IMG/VR virus record: IMGVR_UViG_3300044950_000448
Location: 1 to 22,879 of that record
Source of the DNA: a virus
Reading direction: 5' to 3' (one strand)
Length of the DNA stretch: 22,879 nucleotides
Numbering within the stretch: the stretch's first letter is position 1; every line of letters begins with the position of its first letter. The notes beneath the pieces are model-generated. The model had not been told where the DNA came from and did no database searches. It saw only the letters and a list, made by a program, of their open reading frames with translations. Positions 1 through 6,654 of this stretch are shown one piece after another. Position numbers and translations under genes: made by a program.

Positions 1-993
1 CTACGTGGACAACTAGAACGAGCGGTACAGCTAACGGGCTGTACGGAATCACCTACTCTTCCGCTGAAGACCTCTTTGTTGCTGTAGGCAACGTAGGCAC
101 AGTCATCACGTCTCCTGACGGAACGACATGGACAACTCGCACGAGTGGTACAACTAGCGTTCTGTGGGGAGTCACTTACTCATCAACCGAAGACCTCTTC
201 GTTGTTGTAGGCGCGTCGGGTACCGTCATCACTTCGCCTGATGGCACAACGTGGACAACTCGTACTTCTGGTACGACTGACACTCTGCGTGGAGTCACCA
301 ACTCATCATTTGATGACATCTTCGTAGCGGTAGGCGCGTCGGGTACCGTCATCACTTCGCCTGATGGTACAACATGGACAACTCGTACTTCCGGTACGGC
401 TAACTACCTGACCGCAGTCACTTACTCATCTACAGATGATCTATTCGTCGCAGTGGGTAACACAGGTACTGTTATCACATCGCCTGACGGAATTAATTGG
501 ACAGTACAAACCAGTGGTACGACTGAAGCACTAAACGGAGTCACTTATTCTTCCACTGAAGACCTCTTCGTAGCAGTAGGTACTGTAGGTACAGTTATCA
601 CCTCGCCTGACGGTACAACGTGGACAACTCGCACAAGCGGTGTGGCTAACTGGCTGATCTCAGTTGCTTACTCAGCTACTGATGATCTCTTCGTTGCTGT
701 AGGTGACGAAGGTGTGGTCATCACGTCTCCTAACGGTACAACGTGGACAATTCGGACGAGCGGTACGACTAACACACTGTACGCAGTCACTTATTCTTCC
801 GCTGATGATCTGTTCGTCGCTGTTGGCTTATCAGGCACTGTCGTTACTTCCCCTAATGGCACTACGTGGACAACTAGAACGAGCGGTACAGCTAACGGGC
901 TGTACGGAATCACCTACTCTTCCGCTGAAGACCTCTTTGTTGCTGTAGGCAACGTAGGCACAGTCATCACTTCACCTAACGGCATCAATTGGA
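1..993 (+). repeat. Tandem 123-bp coding repeats (41-residue blades)
   Basis: Units start at 96 and recur every 123 bases (96, 219, 342, 465, 588, 711, 834, 957) with no length change, each coding one blade. Most units have diverged, but bases 1-109 are identical to 862-970, an offset of 861 bases or exactly seven units. Units at about 212-270 and 335-393 are also nearly identical. This fits duplication or gene conversion in blade multiples. Confidence 0.9.
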
Positions 994-1256
994 CGTGTCC
1001 TGTACTTAAAACCGGCGACCTATTTGTCGCCATGATCGCTTATCGCAGTAACGCCGCATTCTCGTTGCCTTCAGGCTGGAATCTAGTCGCAACACAACAG
1101 AGTTCAGGTAACACATCAACTACGACCTTGGCTTCCATAGGCTCTGGCTTAATGGCATACTGCATCTATGACGCCGCTTCACCGCCGGGTTACACGTTTA
1201 CGCGCACAGGTGGTGATGTGGCTTATGGACGCTTGGCAGTGTATAGGGCTGAATAG
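1..1256 (+). CDS. Tail fibre/adhesin with Asp-box beta-propeller repeats, partial at 5' end
   Basis: The reading frame (codons beginning at base 3) is open from the window edge to TAG at 1254-1256, so the start lies outside the window. A GTG at 453 is an internal valine. The visible product has seven complete 41-residue units plus partial units at each end, consensus G-T-V-I-T-S-P-D-G-T-T-W-T, then a variable stretch, then L-F-V-A-V-G. The S-P-D-G-x-x-W core resembles the Asp-box (BNR) turn of beta-propellers. From about base 995 comes a beta-sandwich-like domain (G-D-L-F-V-A-M-I-A-Y ... L-P-S-G-W ... F-T-R-T-G-G-D-V) of a type I recognise from phage fibre and virion proteins. It probably binds a host surface polymer; that role is inferred. 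The protein ends just before the second sandwich domain, which is fused on in the paralogue at 1871-4951. An AGGAG overlapping the stop serves the next gene. Confidence 0.85.
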   Translation, partial: TWTTRTSGTANGLYGITYSSAEDLFVAVGNVGTVITSPDGTTWTTRTSGTTSVLWGVTYSSTEDLFVVVGASGTVITSPDGTTWTTRTSGTTDTLRGVTNSSFDDIFVAVGASGTVITSPDGTTWTTRTSGTANYLTAVTYSSTDDLFVAVGNTGTVITSPDGINWTVQTSGTTEALNGVTYSSTEDLFVAVGTVGTVITSPDGTTWTTRTSGVANWLISVAYSATDDLFVAVGDEGVVITSPNGTTWTIRTSGTTNTLYAVTYSSADDLFVAVGLSGTVVTSPNGTTWTTRTSGTANGLYGITYSSAEDLFVAVGNVGTVITSPNGINWTCPVLKTGDLFVAMIAYRSNAAFSLPSGWNLVATQQSSGNTSTTTLASIGSGLMAYCIYDAASPPGYTFTRTGGDVAYGRLAVYRAE

Positions 1257-1265
1257 GAGCGTAAA

Positions 1266-1796
1266 ATGTCGATCACATACGACACCGGCAGTGCGAACAC
1301 GCTAGCCGCGAACAGCAACATCGTAACCACCGAGTCGATCACAACCGTCGAGGACAACGAACTTCTAATATCGTTTTTCTTCGGTGCGGATGACATGGGG
1401 GTAGTCGCGGCAACTTCACTCTTCACCGCAGCCACTAGCCCCAATAATCAGTCTTCAGCAACGGGTGGGGCGCATATGCCTAACCCTAACTTTTGGGGCG
1501 AGGTTGGCGACTACAAAACAACTACAGGTGCGGATACCTCTAACGCTTTCGCACACGCGGTCAAGGTCACATCAGGTGCTACGGGTATGCTGCAAACCAC
1601 AGCAGGAAACTCATCACGTCACGGCTTGATTGTCGGTGCGTTCAAACTGCCTCCGCCTGTATTAGTTAATGAACAGTTATCGAGCACTAACAACATAGAA
1701 TCAACGAATCTTATCGTTTCAGGATTCTCATTTTTGCTTTCATCTCTCGTGTCGAGTGAGATAACTAGCAGTGGCGGTCGTTTGACCGTAAATTGA
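1266..1796 (+). CDS. Fibre C-terminal beta-sandwich domain encoded as a separate ORF
   Basis: A 176-residue protein in the same frame as the preceding fibre gene, three codons after its TAG. The ATG at 1266 has a strong AGGAG site at 1255-1259 with 6-nt spacing, and that site overlaps the upstream stop, so the two genes look translationally coupled. Residues 1-127 (Y-D-T-G-S-A-N-T-L-A-A-N-S ... H-G-L-I-V-G-A-F-K) are clearly homologous to residues about 690-809 of the fused paralogue at 1871-4951. The last about 50 residues, rich in Ser, Leu and Asn, have no counterpart there and I do not recognise them. Probably a fibre subunit or accessory domain; alternatively the distal part of a readthrough product. 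Expression is likely given the SD, but function is inferred only from the paralogue. Confidence 0.75.
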   Translation: MSITYDTGSANTLAANSNIVTTESITTVEDNELLISFFFGADDMGVVAATSLFTAATSPNNQSSATGGAHMPNPNFWGEVGDYKTTTGADTSNAFAHAVKVTSGATGMLQTTAGNSSRHGLIVGAFKLPPPVLVNEQLSSTNNIESTNLIVSGFSFLLSSLVSSEITSSGGRLTVN

Positions 1797-1810
1797 AAAG
1801 GAAATATTAT
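1782..1810 (+). promoter_or_regulatory. Candidate sigma70-type promoter before the second fibre gene
   Basis: TTGACC (1782-1787) and TATTAT (1805-1810) are separated by 17 bases, each one mismatch from the -35 and -10 consensus. Transcription would begin near 1817, ahead of the fibre gene at 1871. It lies over the end of one CDS and over the start of a 20-codon ORF, so chance is possible. It is the best sigma70-like match I noticed in the intergenic stretches. Confidence 0.35.
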
Positions 1811-1871
1811 GCACAACATGAATAATATAAGAATAACTAAGACGCGGTTAGATACGACGGGAGCAACTTAA
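1809..1871 (+). CDS. 20-codon leader ORF overlapping the next start (TAATG)
   Basis: ATG at 1809 is preceded by AAAAGGAAA (1796-1804), a good ribosome site. The frame runs 20 codons to TAA at 1869-1871, whose last A is the first base of the fibre ATG at 1871. The peptide is basic in the middle and begins M-H-N-M-N-N; no family is recognised. The geometry suggests a translational-coupling leader, but the fibre gene also has its own GGGAG site, so it may be incidental. If the promoter at 1782-1810 is real, its transcript would lack this start codon, so only readthrough transcripts would carry it. Confidence 0.35.
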   Translation: MHNMNNIRITKTRLDTTGAT

Positions 1872-4800
1872 TGACCTCCTGGCGTTACATCGGTCAGAGC
1901 CTGTCCACTACTGTGGCGTCGGGTAATTTGACGCTGGATTATCCGACCAAAGATGACGTACTGGCTAATTCCCTGAGCTCAGTCACTTACTCATCCACTG
2001 AAGACCTCTTTGTCGCTGTAGGCATGTCAGGCGCTATCATAACCTCCCCTGATGGTACGACGTGGACACCTCGCGCAAGCGGTACGACTGACCAGTTGAA
2101 CTCAGTCGCTTACTCACCTACAGAAGACCTTTTCGTCGCTGTAGGTGACATGGGTACAGTCATTACTTCACCCGATGGTACGACATGGACAACTCGAACA
2201 AGTGGTACGACTAGCGTACTGTACACGGTTACCTACTCATCCACTCTCTTCGTCGCTGTAGGCGATGTAGGCACCATCATAACTTCCCCTGACGGTACAA
2301 CATGGACAACACAAGCAAGTGGTACGACCGACATACTGTTAGGAGTCACTTACTCATCCACCGCCGACCTCTTCGTCGCTGTAGGCTCATCGAGCGTAGT
2401 TATCACCTCACCAGATGGTACAACGTGGACAGAGCGAACCAGCGGTACGCGTGACTACCTAAGCTCAGTCATTTATTCATCAACAGAAGACCTATTCGTT
2501 GCCGTAGGTGACTCTGGCATTGTTATCACCTCACCAGATGGTACAACGTGGACAGAGCGAACCAGCGGTACGGGTAACTTCCTGAGCTCAGTCACTTATT
2601 CACCAGCAGATAATTTATTTGTAATCGTAGGTGACCCTTGGACTGTTATCACCTCACCAGATGGTACAACGTGGACGACGCGAACGAGCGGTACGATTAA
2701 ATACCTGAGCTCAGTCACCTACTCATCTGCTCTATTCGTCGCGGTAGGTGAAGAAGGCACTATCATCACATCGACTGACGGTATGGAGTGGCTAACTCGT
2801 AACGTTTACGCTACTAACGAATTGTACGGAGTCACCTATTCAACCATCGACAACCTCTTCGTCGCTGTAGGCAACGTAGGCACTGTTATTACTTCACCAG
2901 ATGGTATGACATGGACGACGCGAACAAGCAGTACGGCCGAATGGTTGAACGGCGTTATTCACTCTCCCATTAACAGTTTATTCGTCGCTATAGGTGACTC
3001 AGGAAGCCTTATAACCTCACCTGACGGTACGACATGGACAACCCGTACCACCGGTATTAACGGCTCGCTATGGGGAATTACTAATTCGACCGATGACGAG
3101 CTACTCGTAGCCGTAGGTGACGAAGGCACTATCATCACATCGACTGACGGGGCTAACTGGACAACGTGCACCAGCGGTACGACTACCCAGTTGACCGCAG
3201 TCACCTATTCAACCACCGACAACCTCTTCGTAGCGGTAGGATTGTCGGGCACTGTAATAACTTCCCCTGATGGTACGACATGGACAGGGCGAACCAGTGG
3301 TACGGCTTCTACATTGCTGTCAGTCACCTACTCATCCACGGAAGACCTTTTCGTGGCGGTAGGCGCGTCAGGTACTGTGATAACCTCCTTTGATGGTGTT
3401 ACATGGACAACGCGAACCAGTGGTACGGGCAATGAGTTATGGTGGGTCACTTACTCACCCACCGAAGACCTATTCGTCGCTGTAGGCGTGTCAGGTACTG
3501 TGATAACCTCCCCTGATGGTGTTACATGGATGATTCGAACGATTTATACGGATATCACTTTATACGCGGTCACTTATTCATCAACGGATGGCCGCTTCGT
3601 AGCTGTAGGTGACTTCGGTAACAACAGCATCACATCGACTGACGGTGCTAACTGGATGTGGTCGGGTGTAAAAACCGGTGATCTCTTCGTTGCCATGATT
3701 GCCTACCGTGGCAACGCCGCGTTCTCGTTACCTTCTGGTTGGAATCTGGTCGCCACACAGCAGAGTTCAGGTAACACATCAACGACAACATCAACAGCCA
3801 TCGGTTCCGGCTTGATGGCGTACTGTGTCTATGATGCCGCTTCACCGCCGGGATACACGTTCACCCGTACAGGTGGTGATGTGGCTTACGGTCGCTTGGC
3901 TATGTACCGAGAGGCGTATGGCTATGCAATACCCGTTACTTACGACACCGGCAGTGCGAACACGCTAGCCGCGAACAGCACCACCGTAACCACTGCGTCG
4001 ATCACGACTGCCGAGGATGGCGAGCTTCTCATCTCGTTCTTCTTCGGTGCGGATAACGCATTAGCATCACTCTTCACCGCAGCCACCAGCCCCAACAATC
4101 AGTCCGCTACGATGGGTGGGGCGCATATCCCCAACCACAACTTCTGGGGCGAGGTTGTAGACAGCCCCACAATGACAGGCGCAGACACCCAAAACGCTTT
4201 CGCGCACGCGGTCAAGGTCACGGCGGGTGCTACTGGTACGTTGCAAACCACAGCACAAGTCTCATCGCGGCACGGCTTGATTGTCGGTGCGTTCAAACGA
4301 TCTGATTTACAGACACTGTTTATCGTCACATATCCTTCAGGACTTAACACACCGTCGAGTACTCAGATAGTCGCGGGTAAAGATGTTACCGATTCAATGG
4401 CAATATGGTCAGATAATGCAACGTGGACCGGCCCTGGACAATATCTGGAAGTTGACGGTTTATCCCCAGATACTGAATACGATTCGGCTGCGGTAATATT
4501 CGACGGCACTAGGTACTCCAATATAGTGGAAATCTCCGGTGTATGGACTACACTAAGCGGTGTAAATTTACGTTTCGGTAGACCTTCATCAGACACATCA
4601 TCTGGCGAATGGCTACCTTCGACGGGATTGGTTCTTTATGCCATGCTGGATGAAGAAACGGCAGATGATAATGATTACATCTATACAGATTCAGCCAGTA
4701 CTTGTGAATTGAATTTAACTGATATCACAGATCCTTCGACGTCAACCAATCAGATATTGACCATACGAGCTAAATCTCAATACGGTGACACGTTGACGGT

Positions 4801-4951
4801 TACGTTGAAACAAGGCTTGACGTCTATAGCCACCAGGACATTCAATACTTTAGCCACCGAGTGGACAGATTATCAAATCACATTAACCGGCGCCGAATGT
4901 GATACAATCACAGATTATAGTGCGCTTAGCGTACAATTAGAAGCGTTGTAA
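1871..4951 (+). CDS. Large tail fibre/adhesin: Asp-box propeller repeats, sandwich domains, FN3-like and C-terminal domain
   Basis: A 1026-residue protein. The ATG at 1871 follows GGGAG with 7-nt spacing. After a short N-terminus, residues 33-595 hold 13 full blades (39-41 residues, S-P-D-G-x-x-W core) with half units at each end, which would make 14 blades if the ends pair. Residues about 597-690 and 690-809 are two beta-sandwich-like domains, paralogous to those encoded separately at 995-1256 and 1266-1796. Residues about 811-895 look like a fibronectin type III fold (V-D-G-L-S-P-D-T-E-Y-D-S-A). Residues about 898-1026 resemble a C-terminal beta domain common in phage virion proteins (L-Y-A-M-L-D-E-E-T-A-D-D-x-D-Y-I). 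This is probably the main receptor-binding or polymer-binding fibre; no enzymatic residues can be claimed. It is not obviously a depolymerase, since no right-handed beta-helix signature is seen. Confidence 0.88.
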   Translation: MTSWRYIGQSLSTTVASGNLTLDYPTKDDVLANSLSSVTYSSTEDLFVAVGMSGAIITSPDGTTWTPRASGTTDQLNSVAYSPTEDLFVAVGDMGTVITSPDGTTWTTRTSGTTSVLYTVTYSSTLFVAVGDVGTIITSPDGTTWTTQASGTTDILLGVTYSSTADLFVAVGSSSVVITSPDGTTWTERTSGTRDYLSSVIYSSTEDLFVAVGDSGIVITSPDGTTWTERTSGTGNFLSSVTYSPADNLFVIVGDPWTVITSPDGTTWTTRTSGTIKYLSSVTYSSALFVAVGEEGTIITSTDGMEWLTRNVYATNELYGVTYSTIDNLFVAVGNVGTVITSPDGMTWTTRTSSTAEWLNGVIHSPINSLFVAIGDSGSLITSPDGTTWTTRTTGINGSLWGITNSTDDELLVAVGDEGTIITSTDGANWTTCTSGTTTQLTAVTYSTTDNLFVAVGLSGTVITSPDGTTWTGRTSGTASTLLSVTYSSTEDLFVAVGASGTVITSFDGVTWTTRTSGTGNELWWVTYSPTEDLFVAVGVSGTVITSPDGVTWMIRTIYTDITLYAVTYSSTDGRFVAVGDFGNNSITSTDGANWMWSGVKTGDLFVAMIAYRGNAAFSLPSGWNLVATQQSSGNTSTTTSTAIGSGLMAYCVYDAASPPGYTFTRTGGDVAYGRLAMYREAYGYAIPVTYDTGSANTLAANSTTVTTASITTAEDGELLISFFFGADNALASLFTAATSPNNQSATMGGAHIPNHNFWGEVVDSPTMTGADTQNAFAHAVKVTAGATGTLQTTAQVSSRHGLIVGAFKRSDLQTLFIVTYPSGLNTPSSTQIVAGKDVTDSMAIWSDNATWTGPGQYLEVDGLSPDTEYDSAAVIFDGTRYSNIVEISGVWTTLSGVNLRFGRPSSDTSSGEWLPSTGLVLYAMLDEETADDNDYIYTDSASTCELNLTDITDPSTSTNQILTIRAKSQYGDTLTVTLKQGLTSIATRTFNTLATEWTDYQITLTGAECDTITDYSALSVQLEAL
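1967..3658 (+). repeat. Tandem coding repeats of 117-123 bp in the second fibre gene
   Basis: Full units begin at 2030 and continue to a half unit at 3617. Eleven are 123 bp; two (the second and sixth) are 117 bp, lacking two codons in the loop before L-F-V-A-V-G. The best-conserved neighbours share about 51 identical bases at 2399-2449 and 2522-2572. The half units at the two ends are complementary parts of one blade, as in propellers that close by joining N- and C-terminal strands. Confidence 0.88.
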
Positions 4952-4962
4952 TATCAACCGTT

Positions 4963-4978
4963 GATGACAGATGTCATC
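4963..4978. other. Perfect 6-bp inverted repeat in the intergenic gap
   Basis: GATGAC, loop AGAT, GTCATC, lying between the fibre stop (4949-4951) and the next gene's SD. No T-run follows, so it is not a typical terminator. It could be an RNA hairpin or a small protein-binding dyad; nothing else supports a role. Confidence 0.3.
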
Positions 4979-5006
4979 GCTTGAAGATTAATTATAAGGA
5001 TTATTC

Positions 5007-6194
5007 ATGCTGTTACTAAATTCTACTAGCGACGTCGTTCGTGTTGTCACCGGTTCCGCCGCAAACTCAATTGATGTTCACACTTCATGGGTTGATCTAA
5101 ACGGGACTACGGTTACTCCGGGAAGACAGAACACGGTGATCACCACGGCCACCACGACGACCATCGTCCCGTCACCGGGGGCAGGAACCGCACGAAACCT
5201 CAAGGCGCTGTACGTCACGAACGATTCAGTCGGAACAAGTTGCATAGTAGCTGTTGAGATATTTGATGGCATAAATCAGGTGGAGTTGATGCAGTTCGTC
5301 CTGCTCCCCGGCGAAAACATGACGTTTAATGAGGAAGGCGGTTGGCGGCATCGTGACCAGAACGGCGCGGACTATCCCCCGTCCGGTCTTGGTTCTTATT
5401 CTGGTAGTGCCATCCCCTTCATGAAGTCCGGAACAGCGGCTGACACCGCAGGATACTGGTACTGCACTTCCAAGGACGCAGGCTTTCCGGGGGCGTGGGC
5501 AGTGGGTACTCCAGGGCTTAATGGTCGTGTGACAGACGGGACAACCGCTACTGATAACGGATGCATCCCGGTTAAAAACCCGTCGGTAGGATCAAACTAC
5601 CTAACCGAAATACAAATGGCTGCTAGCGTCAACCACTCACATTTGTTCTTCGATGTGTTGTGGGTGAACTCGGGTATAGTAGTTACCACTACCACAGCGC
5701 AAGCCATTACAACACCGACGTTACCTGCACGAGATGCTAACGGCACCACGAACGGGGAAGGCTGCATGATTGGCTTGCTGACAACTACGGCCAACACTAA
5801 CGCCGCAGCCATTGCCAACGCGACGGTTAGTTATACGAACAGCGACGGCACGGCAGGGCGCACAGCTACGCTTTCAGCTATCGCAGGTTCTCAGATTCCC
5901 GTGTCTCCGGTTATCGGTACGATTGTCTGGTTCAACCTCGCCGCTGGTGATAAAGGGGTGCGCTCTATTCAGTCAATCACGCTCGGGACATCCTTGGTTG
6001 CCGGCGCGGTTTCATTGCTGATCGCCCGAGACATCGCAACCATCGGAACCACCATCGCAAACGTGTCGGCCCAGAAGATTATTGGTAATCCGGGTATCAG
6101 GCTGTACAACGGGACTTGTATGCTGCACTGTATCTTGGCCAGTGCAACGACAGCCACGTTCTTCAGTGGCGAATTCACCATCATGGAGAAATAA
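5007..6194 (+). CDS. Phage virion structural protein (tail/fibre-associated)
   Basis: A 395-residue protein. The ATG at 5007 follows AAGGA with 8-nt spacing. The N-terminal about 110 residues (M-L-L-L-N-S-T-S-D-V ... L-L-P-G-E-N-M-T-F-N-E-E-G-G-W-R) form a beta-rich domain I recognise as recurrent at the start of phage structural proteins. The rest is rich in Thr, Ala and Gly with many short beta-type segments and ends in a compact hydrophobic strand region. No signal peptide, transmembrane helix or catalytic motif is evident. It sits between the fibre genes and a small tail protein, so a fibre, collar or decoration role is likely. The precise function is unknown. Confidence 0.75.
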   Translation: MLLLNSTSDVVRVVTGSAANSIDVHTSWVDLNGTTVTPGRQNTVITTATTTTIVPSPGAGTARNLKALYVTNDSVGTSCIVAVEIFDGINQVELMQFVLLPGENMTFNEEGGWRHRDQNGADYPPSGLGSYSGSAIPFMKSGTAADTAGYWYCTSKDAGFPGAWAVGTPGLNGRVTDGTTATDNGCIPVKNPSVGSNYLTEIQMAASVNHSHLFFDVLWVNSGIVVTTTTAQAITTPTLPARDANGTTNGEGCMIGLLTTTANTNAAAIANATVSYTNSDGTAGRTATLSAIAGSQIPVSPVIGTIVWFNLAAGDKGVRSIQSITLGTSLVAGAVSLLIARDIATIGTTIANVSAQKIIGNPGIRLYNGTCMLHCILASATTATFFSGEFTIMEK

Positions 6195-6195
6195 C

Positions 6196-6651
6196 ATGAT
6201 CATCGTTCTAGTGAAGGATGGTGTGGTTGAGCACTGCATAGGTGCTGACGAAGACCAGATGCAGAATGTCGCTGAAATGTATCCAGACCATCTAATTCTT
6301 CCCCAGATGGGGGAGGAAAACGTGGGATGGCATTACGACGGAGAATTGTTTACCCCGCCAGAGGGTTATGTGCCAGAAGGCTCCGTAAGGATTACGCAGT
6401 TGGCGTTTCTAAACAGGTTCACCGATACGGAAGCGATCACCATTGACTTAGCGTCTATGGGGGCAACGGTAGAAGCTGCGAGTCTACGACGTGAGTTGAA
6501 GAGAACTGATGCTGCCAAATACATAGATTTAAACGATCCTGGATTGATAGCAGGTCTCAATAAGCTTGAGCTATACGGTTTATTGGGAGAGGGTAGAGCC
6601 ACAGAGATTTTGACGGCACAAGTTACCGCCAAAGAATTGTACACGGATTAA
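6196..6651 (+). CDS. Small phage protein, possible tail fibre accessory
   Basis: A 151-residue protein. ATG 6196 is chosen over upstream in-frame alternatives because GGAGA (6185-6189) is well placed and the upstream extension would overlap the previous gene by over 100 bases. The N-terminal part (V-V-E-H-C-I-G-A-D-E ... P-Q-M-G-E-E-N-V-G-W-H-Y-D-G-E-L-F-T-P-P) resembles small proteins encoded next to phage fibre genes, where a short domain ends in a W-x-Y-D-G-x-x-F-x-P-P motif. The C-terminal half is helical and charged, with a segment like a minor-tail-protein helical domain (F-L-N-R-F-T-D-x-E-A). It could be a fibre-assembly helper or part of the fibre base. No catalytic residues are seen. 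Confidence 0.65.
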   Translation: MIIVLVKDGVVEHCIGADEDQMQNVAEMYPDHLILPQMGEENVGWHYDGELFTPPEGYVPEGSVRITQLAFLNRFTDTEAITIDLASMGATVEAASLRRELKRTDAAKYIDLNDPGLIAGLNKLELYGLLGEGRATEILTAQVTAKELYTD

Positions 6652-6654
6652 ATC

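Noticed and set aside
453-1256. GTG at 453 as the start of a 267-residue protein
   Set aside because: The same frame is open without stop back to base 3 and carries the same 41-residue repeats, so the GTG is internal and the gene begins before the window.
1254-1256. Phage-wide reassignment of TAG to an amino acid
   Set aside because: This is the only TAG interrupting homologous sequence. Other genes contain no in-frame TAG, and TAG at 21920-21922 ends a protein at its expected length. Local readthrough stays possible.
1-3658. Direct repeats as a possible CRISPR array or non-coding satellite
   Set aside because: Units are 117-123 bp, always in frame, and conserved at the protein level as propeller blades; there are no short identical repeats with unique spacers.
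6082-6195. Upstream start of the small tail protein at 6082
   Set aside because: It would overlap the previous gene by over 100 bases and give an unrelated Cys/Arg/Ser-rich N-terminus; ATG 6196 has a good GGAGA site.
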